This document shows, one piece after another, positions 1 to 7,728 of a stretch of DNA of 64,000 bases (the first letter of the stretch is position 1; each line of letters begins with the position of its first letter). A model generated the notes under the pieces. The model searched no databases, was not told the DNA's origin, and was given only the letters and a program-made list of their open reading frames with translations. The position numbers and the translations under genes are program-made. The stretch comes from an uncultured Bacteroidales bacterium (GTDB taxonomy: Bacteria > Bacteroidota > Bacteroidia > Bacteroidales > Paludibacteraceae), in contig CACWZZ010000009.1 of assembly GCA_902765485.1 (NCBI GenBank), forward strand, positions 1-64,000, given 5' to 3'.

Positions 1-102
1 ACTCAGAATAATGATTTTTGGGTTGTTTCATAAAACTAAAATCTTAAAATTTGACACTTTTTATCAGTTTTATGAGTAAACCTATTTCAGGATAAGACAC
101 AA
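1..102. other. AT-rich 3' flank of the GH3 gene with an inverted repeat
   Basis: No gene is seen. Bases 28-37 and 66-75 are complementary 10-bp arms (TCATAAAACT / AGTTTTATGA) separated by 28 bases. The repeat lies just past the GH3 stop and could be a weak transcript-end structure, but there is no adjacent U-tract that would make it a convincing terminator. Confidence 0.3.
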
Positions 103-2451
103 TTATAGCGGTTTGGAGTACGGGAGGATCGCAAAGCGGAAAGAAGCAGAGTCGGTAGCGAACCAGACGCGGCTGTCAAGACCGTTTTTCTCCTCATGCC
201 AATACCCCAATTGCTCTTCTGAAAGGGTGAAAGAGACCTCCTTTGTTTCTCCGGCGGGAATAAAGATTTTCCGGAATGCCCTCAGTTCGCACAAGGGCCG
301 CACCAGATCACCGGAGAGTTGGCGCGAATAGAGCTGCGCCACCTCATAGGCGTCGTACGAGCCTGTATTCGTGATGTTGCACGAAACAGTGACTTCATTT
401 ACCATTTGGTCATTTTTCATTTGGACATTGGTCTCGCCGTACTCGAAAGTGGTGTAACTGAGTCCGAAGCCGAAGGGGAAGAGGGGTTCGACGGGCGTCT
501 CCAGCCAATAGGAGGATTGTCCGATCGAGAACTGTGGACAGCCAATGGGTATCGAGTCAATGAGCATAGGCGGCTCGTAAGACGGACGCCCGGTGTTGTG
601 ACGGTTGTAGTAAAGCGGAATCTGCCCCACCATCTTGGGGAAGGTGATCGGGAGCCGTCCGGAAGGCACGGTTGCACCGGTAAGGATATTAAAGAGCGCG
701 GGTCCCGCCATCGTACCTCCATGGAAAGCATAGAGGACAGCGGCGGCTTGGTCCACTTGCTTTCCGATCGTGAGCGGTCTGCCCGCCATGACGATCAGAA
801 CGACCGGTTTGCCGGTAGCGGCAAGCGCGTCCATCATCTCCGCCTGCGCGCCCGGCAGATCGAGGTTCGCGCGGCAACGCGCCTCGCCGGAAAGAATAGC
901 TTCTTCTCCGCAGAAGAAAAGAATGACATCTGCTTTCTTCGCAGCCTCGACGGCTTTGGCGATGCCGGCGGTACTCTTATCGCGGCTGTAGGTCAGACCG
1001 GGGACAAAGGTAATTGAGAATTGAGAATTGAGAATTGAGAATTGCTCGAAAGCCATTTTGGGAGTAATGCTCAAAGAGGTGTCGCCGTCAAAGACCCAGG
1101 TTCCCAACTGCTCTTTCTTCTGATCAGCCAGAGGACCGGTGATTAAGATAGACTGCTTCGCGGACAGACCGCTGGCGCTGACAGAACACAGATCGTCCTG
1201 CGGACTGACAGACAAAGGCAGAACGCCGTTGTTCTTGAGAAGGATGACGGATTCCTCGGCTACCCGGATAGCTGTTTCGGTCTCGCTCAGCACCGGTTCG
1301 TCCTCCGGCACATAGGGGTTATCGAAGAGTCCCAAACGGTATTTGAGACGGAGGATAGAGCGCACACACTCATCAATCTGCGATTCTTTCACTTTGCCTT
1401 CCTCTACCAGTTGCGCCAGATAATCGGTGTATATATTGCCCTGCATGTCCATCTCCATGCGGGCATTGATGCATCGGAGGGCAGCTTCTTTCTTATCCGC
1501 GCAGAGCCCATGGGGCACGAGATCCGAGCCGGATCCCCAGTCGCTGACGAGTAGCGCATCCGAGTGCCATTCGTCACGCAGAATGTCTATATTGAGGTGT
1601 TTGTTCGCCGACGAAGGGAGTCCGTTGAGATCGTTGAACGAACACATGAGACTCATCGCTCCGGCATCCACAGCCGCCTTGAACGGAGGGAGATAGATGT
1701 CCCGCAGCCGGGTCTCAGGAATCCACGTAGTGTTATAGTCGCGTCCTCCTTCGGAAGCAGAATAGCCGGCAAAATGCTTAACGCAAGCAGCAACAGCCGG
1801 TCTCATCAGACCGGCAGACCGTCCTGCGGACTGACAGACCGTTTCACTGACAGACCGTTTCACTGACAGACCGTCCTGCGGACTGATAGATATTTCGTGT
1901 TGGTAGCCCCGGACGGTAGCAGCCCCCATGACGGAAGTGAGATAGGGGTCTTCTCCGTATCCCTCCGCCACACGTCCCCAACGCGGGTCATGCGCCACAT
2001 CGACCATAGGGGAGAACGCCCATCGGATACCGTCTTGGTATGCCTCTTGCGCTGTGAGACGCGCGGCTTGTTCGATCAAGTCGGGATTCCAGGTTGCACC
2101 CTGCCCCAGCGGGATCGGATAGATCGTTTTATAGCCGTGAATCACATCGCGCGCAGCCACCAGCGGAATACCCAGACGGGTCTCCTCCACCGCCATGCGC
2201 TGCAGGCGGTTGACCTCTTTGGCTCCCACTATATTGAAGACGGACCCCACTTTGCCTTCGCGGATCAGCGCTTCTTTTTCTTCGGCAGACCACGAGGGGT
2301 CCAGTTGGTTCATTTGCCCGATCTTCTCCTCCAGCGTCATTCGCGCGAGAAGGGAGTCAATGAAACGTTCTTCTTCAGTCTTGCGGGAGCACGCAGTGAG
2401 CGCCATCAACAGTATAGACAGCGCCATTACGGAAAATGTAGATCTCGCCAT
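103..2451 (-). CDS. GH3 family beta-glucosidase, lipoprotein
   Basis: A 782-residue glycoside hydrolase family 3 exo-acting beta-glucosidase. It would release glucose from gluco-oligosaccharides made by the endo-glucanases encoded upstream. The chosen start (2451) gives a lipoprotein signal ending LTAC. An upstream in-frame ATG at 2634 lies deep inside the GH81 gene and adds a non-signal stretch. The N-terminal GH3 barrel is clear, with VAACVKHF and the nucleophile motif LLVSDWGS near residue 303. The second domain follows (LLKNNGVLPL, LITGPLAD), and a C-terminal fibronectin-III-like domain ends the protein. It is the last gene of the glucan locus and overlaps the GH81 3' end by 77 bases. Three regions look foreign to the family and are repeat-coded: about residues 187-215, 412-432 and 470-480. 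Confidence 0.93.
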   Translation of the reverse strand: MARSTFSVMALSILLMALTACSRKTEEERFIDSLLARMTLEEKIGQMNQLDPSWSAEEKEALIREGKVGSVFNIVGAKEVNRLQRMAVEETRLGIPLVAARDVIHGYKTIYPIPLGQGATWNPDLIEQAARLTAQEAYQDGIRWAFSPMVDVAHDPRWGRVAEGYGEDPYLTSVMGAATVRGYQHEISISPQDGLSVKRSVSETVCQSAGRSAGLMRPAVAACVKHFAGYSASEGGRDYNTTWIPETRLRDIYLPPFKAAVDAGAMSLMCSFNDLNGLPSSANKHLNIDILRDEWHSDALLVSDWGSGSDLVPHGLCADKKEAALRCINARMEMDMQGNIYTDYLAQLVEEGKVKESQIDECVRSILRLKYRLGLFDNPYVPEDEPVLSETETAIRVAEESVILLKNNGVLPLSVSPQDDLCSVSASGLSAKQSILITGPLADQKKEQLGTWVFDGDTSLSITPKMAFEQFSILNSQFSITFVPGLTYSRDKSTAGIAKAVEAAKKADVILFFCGEEAILSGEARCRANLDLPGAQAEMMDALAATGKPVVLIVMAGRPLTIGKQVDQAAAVLYAFHGGTMAGPALFNILTGATVPSGRLPITFPKMVGQIPLYYNRHNTGRPSYEPPMLIDSIPIGCPQFSIGQSSYWLETPVEPLFPFGFGLSYTTFEYGETNVQMKNDQMVNEVTVSCNITNTGSYDAYEVAQLYSRQLSGDLVRPLCELRAFRKIFIPAGETKEVSFTLSEEQLGYWHEEKNGLDSRVWFATDSASFRFAILPYSKPL
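394..430. repeat. Short array in GH3 (CATTTxx type)
   Basis: Imperfect CATTTAC/CATTTGGT units in frame encode QMKNDQMVNEV in the C-terminal domain. Confidence 0.5.
1012..1044. repeat. Heptamer array in GH3 (AATTGAG)
   Basis: 4.7 perfect copies of AATTGAG, in frame. They encode QFSILNSQFSI on the minus strand, an insert unlike GH3 relatives. Confidence 0.95.
1157..1217. repeat. Family-B repeat in GH3, copy 1
   Basis: CGGACAGACCG and CCTGCGGACTGACAGAC blocks encode SVSPQDDLCSVSASGLSAKQ. The peptide SVSPQDxL recurs at two other sites. Confidence 0.8.
1807..1890. repeat. Family-B repeat in GH3, copy 2, with 16-bp tandem
   Basis: CAGACCGTCCTGCGGACTGA occurs twice, flanking two CAGACCGTTTCACTGA units. 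Encodes an insert with SISPQDGLSVKRSVSE between the GH3 segments RGYQ and VAACVKHF. Confidence 0.85.
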
Positions 2452-5400
2452 TGCTAATGAATTTGAAGATTTGAAGATTTGAAGATTTGATATTGGTGAC
2501 CGATGATGGTGCATCGGCATCGCATCGCGCTGTGCCGTAGAGTTCCAATTCCCAGAGGGAAGAGCCGTAGCCGGTATTACGGGTCTTGCAGAGCAGACGG
2601 ACAAACCGTGTTTCGACTGGTTCGCCATTCTCACGGAGGTTTATCGCCTGCTTGCCGGCTTTGTTGTTCGTGAGCGATTGGAGGAGGCGGTATGTCTCTC
2701 CGTCGTCACTCAGTTCGATGTCAAACGAAGTAGCAAAAGCATTCTCCCAATAGAGCACCATGGTTGTGAGCCGGTAACAATCCAGCAGATCCACAGCGAT
2801 CCACTCGCCGTCCATAAACCGGCTGGACCAGCGGGTCTCCATATCGCCGTCCACCGCTTTGGGAGCCGATGTACCGTCCCCTTCCGCGCCGGAAGCCGTA
2901 GCCGGTTTGCCGAGCGCCAGATTGACGTCGCTATAGGGTTTGACATGCACGAGGGCGGTAGCCGGCAAGGCATAACAATCGAAGGTAAGCAGTGTGTCTC
3001 CTGTCCGGGTAGCGCGGAAATCAAAGAAACAGGTATCCACGGCAAAGCCGAACTGGTTCACAGGGCACACGGCAAAACGACAGGTATCCCCGAGCGGCAG
3101 GGTCAGCTCCGAAGGGAAGACCACCACGGAGTCTGTTTGCTCTGTCTCCAGCACCACAAGCGTCAGGGAAGCGGAGCAGCCGTCCACGGTCCGCGATACG
3201 GGGAAGAGTCCGTAATCGGGGAAAGAGAGGCTCTCGGAGGTGGAGGAGACGATCTCTCCGGCGCAGTTATATGCGGTAGTGGTCAGGGTCGTCGTCTGCC
3301 CCTGACAGAGCACCGTGTCCGTCGCCGAAAGAGCGATAGCGAACACATCCGAAGAGGCGCAGTTCAGAGGTCTGCCATAGGCTTCCAGTTCATAGAGCGA
3401 AGTGCCGTAGGTGGTAGCGCGCTGAAGCCCCGTAAGGCGGATATAGCGGGCTCGAGTGGGGCCTACCCCCATCCCCTCCCTAAAGGGAAGGGAGATTCTT
3501 TCTACACCGCCGGCAGAAGCGTATATAGCGCTATGCCATGTCGTGCCGTCCGACGAGAGTGCGAGTTCGTACTCGGAGGCAAAAGCGGTCTCCCAGCGGA
3601 GGATGATATGGTCGATATAGCATTGTTCGCCCAGATCCACCTGCGCCCACTCATCATCACGGTGCGCCGAACCCCAGCGGGTGTTGGTCTGTCCGTCCGT
3701 CAGGTTCGCCGCCAGACATCCGGCATTCTCCTCGGAAGAGACTGTGACCGGTTTATGGAGCGCCAAGTTCGGATAGGGCAGAGACCATGCCATCGGATCG
3801 GGAGTAACCGTCTCGTTCTCATCGGCTATCGTGGTGACCGTCTGCTGCTGCGATCCTGAGACCAGAGTCAAACCCTGCGGCACAGTCACCGTCGTGTCCG
3901 CCGCACCAAAGAAATGCACGGAGAGCGGCGAGGAAGAGACATTATACACCGCGTAGGTCATACGTCCGCTGAGCGTGTCCGTATAGGCGCACGCCATCGG
4001 ATGGGAAGCGAAGATATCATACCGTTTCTCCCCCAGCGATTTATGGGAATGCGCCAGCCAATAGGTGATACCGCCGGTATCGGGATTCTTCGCCAACGCC
4101 TTGCCCGTCGCGTCCATCCGGTCCCATACATGAATCGCCGAATCGGCATCAAAGAGGGAGAGATACGACAGACACACATTGCCCAGCCCGGACTCATCGC
4201 CCAGACCGCCATGCGGTGCTTCATAATCGCCCACCTCTTTTTTCGCATACATCTCTGTATAGTCCCAACGGGCGAAAGGCAGGTCTTCGCTGAAACAATT
4301 GGTCAGTATCGGCGAGATAGGCAGCCACTGGATCGAGTGCATCCAGACGGGATCGCCGGAGAACCAGGTCCACCACCCTACTCCCTGCATCGTCAGATTG
4401 CAGCAATAAGGATGTGTGTATTTGGTGTAATCGATATTGCGCCGCTTCTTGTCAAACCAGTACTCCGCCGTAGCGCGCGTCTCGACGGTATAGCCCATGA
4501 TACCGGCTTCGAGCATCTCTTGGTCTTGCAGCGCAGCGCCCAAGAGCCATACGCCGCCCCAGCCCTGAAGCGCCTCCGAGGTCGATTCCTGGCCGTTGCC
4601 GTTTCCGCCATTACCCATTCCTCCGGCGAACGAATGGCCGCAGTAAGGATTGAAGGTCCGGAACCAGGGTTCGTCTGCCGACCGCTGCCAGTTGGCATAA
4701 TCGCGCGCCACCTCACGCGCCATGGCGCCATACTGCGCCCGGAAATCCTCGTCCAGCATACAGAGCACCGCCGACGCATAGATGAAATATCCGTAGTGGA
4801 AATGGTGGTCATTGAATGTGTCGGAGTCATACGAAGTGTCGAATCCGATGAGTGCGCCCCACCGCGGATAGCGGGCAAAATAGAAACGCTCTTCGCCCGG
4901 CGTATAGGTGTACCAGTTGATGAGCACTTCTTTGAGGCGGGATTTCGCCATGCGGAACGTAGCGGTATCGCCCATCTGGAGGGCAAACGTCATATAATGC
5001 ATCATCTGGGTCAATCCCTTGCCGCCCCAATACGTGTCTCCGCCGAACGAACCGCGCTTGGCATAATCGGCATTGAGCGCCGCCATACGCTCCGCAGAGA
5101 ACGACTCGTCCCACTCCGCAGGAGCAGGGAAGAAAGGCAGGAACGAATGAACCGGATAGGTAAACGTAAAATCATTGCCCTCATACAAACGCATCTCGCC
5201 GCGAGGAGACATGAAGCCCCCCTCAATTCCCCCATGAAGGGGGGAAGATTGGTCGTAGTAATGGTGTGGCAAGAATCCCATGAGCACATTGACCTTGCCC
5301 TCTTGCGTCCGGACGCTGAAAGTAGTGGTGAGCGAAGAGGCAGCCGCGTCATAGGCATAGCTGAATGTTGTCTTCCGCGGGACACGGGACGCATAAGGCG

Positions 5401-6094
5401 CCATCGCCGCGGCATCCATTCCGTCCGTCAGCAGCGCTACCGCCGTCAGGTTCTCCGAAGCGAACACGGCATAGCGGGACGCATCGGGATTAGCTACTTG
5501 CACCGCAATCCCATGGGTCTCTATCCAGACAAGCGGCGAGCCTTGCATACAGGTCACGCGCACCCATTCCGCGCCGTCCTGCATGATAAACGACATCGAG
5601 AAATCGGACCAACTGTCCACCAGCGCCTCTTGGAAAACAGCTTTTTTGCCCGTGACCGTATTCGTAAACACAGCAGAAAGCGGCGTGTTCCATTTGACCT
5701 CGCAGCCCGTGGGCTCCCAATACGAAGGAAAACCGATTTGCAGTTCGCCGTCTTTCGCTTCCGCCCATCCGGGGTAGAACCACAGTTTGCCGGTCCATGT
5801 GTTGACCAGAGCATAGGTCCACCAATCGTTGGTCGGAAGAGCCAAAGAGCCCTGCCTTGAGCCGTCCGGTGCACCGAGACGCGCCAGCAACGAGTCCGGC
5901 AGATACAGCCTCCGGTGCTCCATCTGGTAAGCTTGGCAGCCACCATGAGACGAAGTGCGGCTGGCAGACAAAGGAGCGTACGAAGCGTACGAGCCGGAGC
6001 CTACGGACACCGGAGTCTGGGCAGAAAGAAAGCCTACCCCAACCCTCCCTAAAAGGAGGGAGAGAAAGATGAGAAGGATGTGACGCTTCATCAT
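2375..6094 (-). CDS. GH81 endo-beta-1,3-glucanase with two discoidin (F5/8C) domains
   Basis: A 1239-residue secreted enzyme predicted to hydrolyse internal beta-1,3-glucosidic bonds of laminarin-type glucans. GH81 hallmarks are NDHHFHYGYF near residue 428 and GQESTSEA near residue 501; the latter carries the family's conserved glutamates. After the catalytic module come two F5/8 type C/CBM32-like domains (NLALHKPVTVSS and NLALGKPATASG starts), probably for glycan binding. The last ~25 residues (GEIYIFRNGAVYTVDG) match a C-terminal tail shared by other secreted proteins in this window. The start codon overlaps the GH30 stop by 4 bases, so translation is probably coupled. Three CT-rich palindromes lie in frame: in the signal peptide, near residue 285 and in the first discoidin domain. 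Confidence 0.93.
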   Translation of the reverse strand: MMKRHILLIFLSLLLGRVGVGFLSAQTPVSVGSGSYASYAPLSASRTSSHGGCQAYQMEHRRLYLPDSLLARLGAPDGSRQGSLALPTNDWWTYALVNTWTGKLWFYPGWAEAKDGELQIGFPSYWEPTGCEVKWNTPLSAVFTNTVTGKKAVFQEALVDSWSDFSMSFIMQDGAEWVRVTCMQGSPLVWIETHGIAVQVANPDASRYAVFASENLTAVALLTDGMDAAAMAPYASRVPRKTTFSYAYDAAASSLTTTFSVRTQEGKVNVLMGFLPHHYYDQSSPLHGGIEGGFMSPRGEMRLYEGNDFTFTYPVHSFLPFFPAPAEWDESFSAERMAALNADYAKRGSFGGDTYWGGKGLTQMMHYMTFALQMGDTATFRMAKSRLKEVLINWYTYTPGEERFYFARYPRWGALIGFDTSYDSDTFNDHHFHYGYFIYASAVLCMLDEDFRAQYGAMAREVARDYANWQRSADEPWFRTFNPYCGHSFAGGMGNGGNGNGQESTSEALQGWGGVWLLGAALQDQEMLEAGIMGYTVETRATAEYWFDKKRRNIDYTKYTHPYCCNLTMQGVGWWTWFSGDPVWMHSIQWLPISPILTNCFSEDLPFARWDYTEMYAKKEVGDYEAPHGGLGDESGLGNVCLSYLSLFDADSAIHVWDRMDATGKALAKNPDTGGITYWLAHSHKSLGEKRYDIFASHPMACAYTDTLSGRMTYAVYNVSSSPLSVHFFGAADTTVTVPQGLTLVSGSQQQTVTTIADENETVTPDPMAWSLPYPNLALHKPVTVSSEENAGCLAANLTDGQTNTRWGSAHRDDEWAQVDLGEQCYIDHIILRWETAFASEYELALSSDGTTWHSAIYASAGGVERISLPFREGMGVGPTRARYIRLTGLQRATTYGTSLYELEAYGRPLNCASSDVFAIALSATDTVLCQGQTTTLTTTAYNCAGEIVSSTSESLSFPDYGLFPVSRTVDGCSASLTLVVLETEQTDSVVVFPSELTLPLGDTCRFAVCPVNQFGFAVDTCFFDFRATRTGDTLLTFDCYALPATALVHVKPYSDVNLALGKPATASGAEGDGTSAPKAVDGDMETRWSSRFMDGEWIAVDLLDCYRLTTMVLYWENAFATSFDIELSDDGETYRLLQSLTNNKAGKQAINLRENGEPVETRFVRLLCKTRNTGYGSSLWELELYGTARCDADAPSSVTNIKSSNLQIFKFISNGEIYIFRNGAVYTVDGAHCVLPQD
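2459..2490. repeat. 8-bp array (GATTTGAA) at the GH81 tail
   Basis: Four units encode KSSNLQIFK before the GH81 C-terminal tail and end 8 bases upstream of the GH3 start. Confidence 0.85.
3464..3495. repeat. CT-rich palindromic element in GH81, copy 1
   Basis: ACCCCCATCCCCTCCCTAAA followed by GGGAAGGGAG; in frame, encodes SLPFREGMGVGP inside the first discoidin domain. Confidence 0.85.
5216..5248. repeat. CT-rich palindromic element in GH81, copy 2
   Basis: CCCCCCTCAATTCCCCC and GGGGGGAAG arms; in frame, encodes SSPLHGGIEGGF. Confidence 0.75.
6033..6064. repeat. CT-rich palindromic element in the GH81 signal peptide
   Basis: CCTACCCCAACCCTCCCT and AAGGAGGGAGAG arms; encodes LSLLLGRVGVGF, i.e. 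the hydrophobic core of the signal peptide. Confidence 0.85.
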
Positions 6095-7728
6095 AGTTTC
6101 ACAATGATCGTTTGGACGCTATTCGCCGGCATCTCTACATCCGCCATATACTCGCCAATCTGCAACGGGAAAGAAGCCGCTTCGCCGGTATTGAGGATAT
6201 TAACGGCGATTTGTCCATCTTTGTTCCTCGTCGCGCAGACGAAAATCTGATTACTGATAGCGGACGGCTGACAGCTGACCACCTCGTTCCCGGGGCGCAT
6301 AGAGCGGCTGAACTGCTTGAGGACGTAGTAATACGGGGTGTAATAGATAATATCGTTCCGATAATCAATCATCACCGGTGCTGCCGCAAAATTATTGACA
6401 TGGTTCGGTCCGCCGATGGAGTCCAGCACCATATTCCAGTCGATAAAACCGGTAAGCCAATGGTTCATTCCTTTTATGATATAGCGCGCGTACCGGTGCA
6501 CGGGCGCATAAGCGGGGTGCGTGTCTCCTGCCCAGCGCGTGGAATAAGCCCAGTCGGTAGCAACCGGAGACCACCAGAACGCGTCGTTGTTGAACCATCC
6601 GGACTCTTTGAAGCCCGCCGGATCGGTCACGCCGTCCCAGGGTTCGCAGCCCAGATTGTCTATACATCCCTCGGTATGCAGGATCGTCTTGTCGGGATAG
6701 AGGGCATGCACGGAATCCAGCACCGCGGGGAAACAGTCGATCGTCGAGCCGTACCAGTGCACCGCCATACCGGAGGTATAAGCATTGGCGGCGCTGTCGC
6801 CATAGATAGCTGCGGTATAAGGACCCATCTCGAATATGTTCTGGTCAAAACCATAGATATTTACTATTTTCGCATTTTCGCATTTACCTATTTTCTCATT
6901 TAGTCGCGGTCCCAGGTATTTTCCGATAAACTCAGCCTCAACTGCCGGCGGGAAATCCATACTCTCCCATCCGCCGTCGTTGCCCATGGGTTCGTTCACC
7001 GGCGAGATAGCCCATATATCCACACCTTCCGCCTGCCATGCCTCCACATAGCGCGCCAGATAGTCGGCATAAACGCCGTAGTATTCGGGCAGCAACGCTC
7101 CGCCGCGGTGGAAACCGTTCTCGCGCTCGTAGTATTTCTTGTTCTCCTTCATCCATGCGGGCGCAGTCCAGGTGTTGGCAAAGATACGATATGTCTTGTC
7201 CGCCTGAGCCTGTTTGATCGCCCATACATCTTTCATCAGATGATAGAGGTCGTATTGCTCATCTTTGATCTGCGGGTACTGCGCTTTGGCAAATCCCTCT
7301 TTGTCGCGGTCAAGCGAGAACGAAGCCAACTCTACATCTCCGTCCTGCTCCGCCAGCGAGTATTTGCCTTCCACCGAGAAATCCGACGCTCCGATCTGGG
7401 TGCGGGACATGGAGAAGTTCGCTCCCTGCTCGCCGTATAACTCTTCCAGCACACGCTGCCGCTCTTCGGGCGTCAGGCATGCCAGGACGAACGCCGAACT
7501 CTCCGTGAGCGAGGCGCCGAAACCGTCTATCGTCTGGCGGGTGGCAGCCGGATCAATCACCACCGCATCGGCGGCTTCGCCTCTGTGGAATACGACCGGC
7601 GCAGCCTCTGCACATTTATCGCCGGCTTCGGAAGTCAGCCACACATGGGATGATCGGATCTGCGGCGTGCAGGACGCCAATAGGATCAAAAGGAATAATG
7701 AATAATGAATAATGAATATTTTTCTCAT
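6091..7728 (-). CDS. GH30 family beta-glucanase, lipoprotein
   Basis: A 545-residue GH30 enzyme. In glucan loci this family commonly provides endo-beta-1,6-glucanase activity, which would remove the 1,6-linked branches of laminarin; the exact linkage is inferred. It has a lipoprotein signal ending LLASC, the barrel opening TIDGFGASLTES, the acid/base motif SPVNEP near residue 244 and the nucleophile motif ILHTEGC near residue 352. It sits between the phosphorylase-like gene (4-base ATGA overlap) and GH81 (4-base overlap). Part of the signal peptide (FIIHYSLF) is coded by an AATAATG heptamer array. Two more repeat-coded inserts are visible (NEKIGKCENAK; SCQPSAISNQ). Confidence 0.92.
   Translation of the reverse strand: MRKIFIIHYSLFLLILLASCTPQIRSSHVWLTSEAGDKCAEAAPVVFHRGEAADAVVIDPAATRQTIDGFGASLTESSAFVLACLTPEERQRVLEELYGEQGANFSMSRTQIGASDFSVEGKYSLAEQDGDVELASFSLDRDKEGFAKAQYPQIKDEQYDLYHLMKDVWAIKQAQADKTYRIFANTWTAPAWMKENKKYYERENGFHRGGALLPEYYGVYADYLARYVEAWQAEGVDIWAISPVNEPMGNDGGWESMDFPPAVEAEFIGKYLGPRLNEKIGKCENAKIVNIYGFDQNIFEMGPYTAAIYGDSAANAYTSGMAVHWYGSTIDCFPAVLDSVHALYPDKTILHTEGCIDNLGCEPWDGVTDPAGFKESGWFNNDAFWWSPVATDWAYSTRWAGDTHPAYAPVHRYARYIIKGMNHWLTGFIDWNMVLDSIGGPNHVNNFAAAPVMIDYRNDIIYYTPYYYVLKQFSRSMRPGNEVVSCQPSAISNQIFVCATRNKDGQIAVNILNTGEAASFPLQIGEYMADVEMPANSVQTIIVKL
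6246..6281. repeat. Heptamer array in GH30 (CTGATAG/CTGACAG)
   Basis: Five imperfect units; encode SCQPSAISNQ near the C-terminus. Confidence 0.75.
6866..6902. repeat. 8-bp array in GH30 (TTCGCATT)
   Basis: Four units; encode NEKIGKCENAKIV between conserved GH30 motifs. Confidence 0.7.
7692..7717. repeat. Heptamer array in the GH30 signal peptide (AATAATG)
   Basis: 3.5 perfect units directly after the start codon; encode FIIHYSLF. Confidence 0.92.

Noticed and set aside
2452-2634. Extended N-terminus for the GH3 protein
   Set aside because: The extension translates the GH81 discoidin domain and repeat array out of frame; the lipoprotein signal begins at 2451.
3914-5860. Long plus-strand open frame (648 codons) across the GH81 gene
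   Set aside because: It is antisense to a clear GH81 enzyme, has arginine- and histidine-rich shadow composition, no signal or domain and no promoter.
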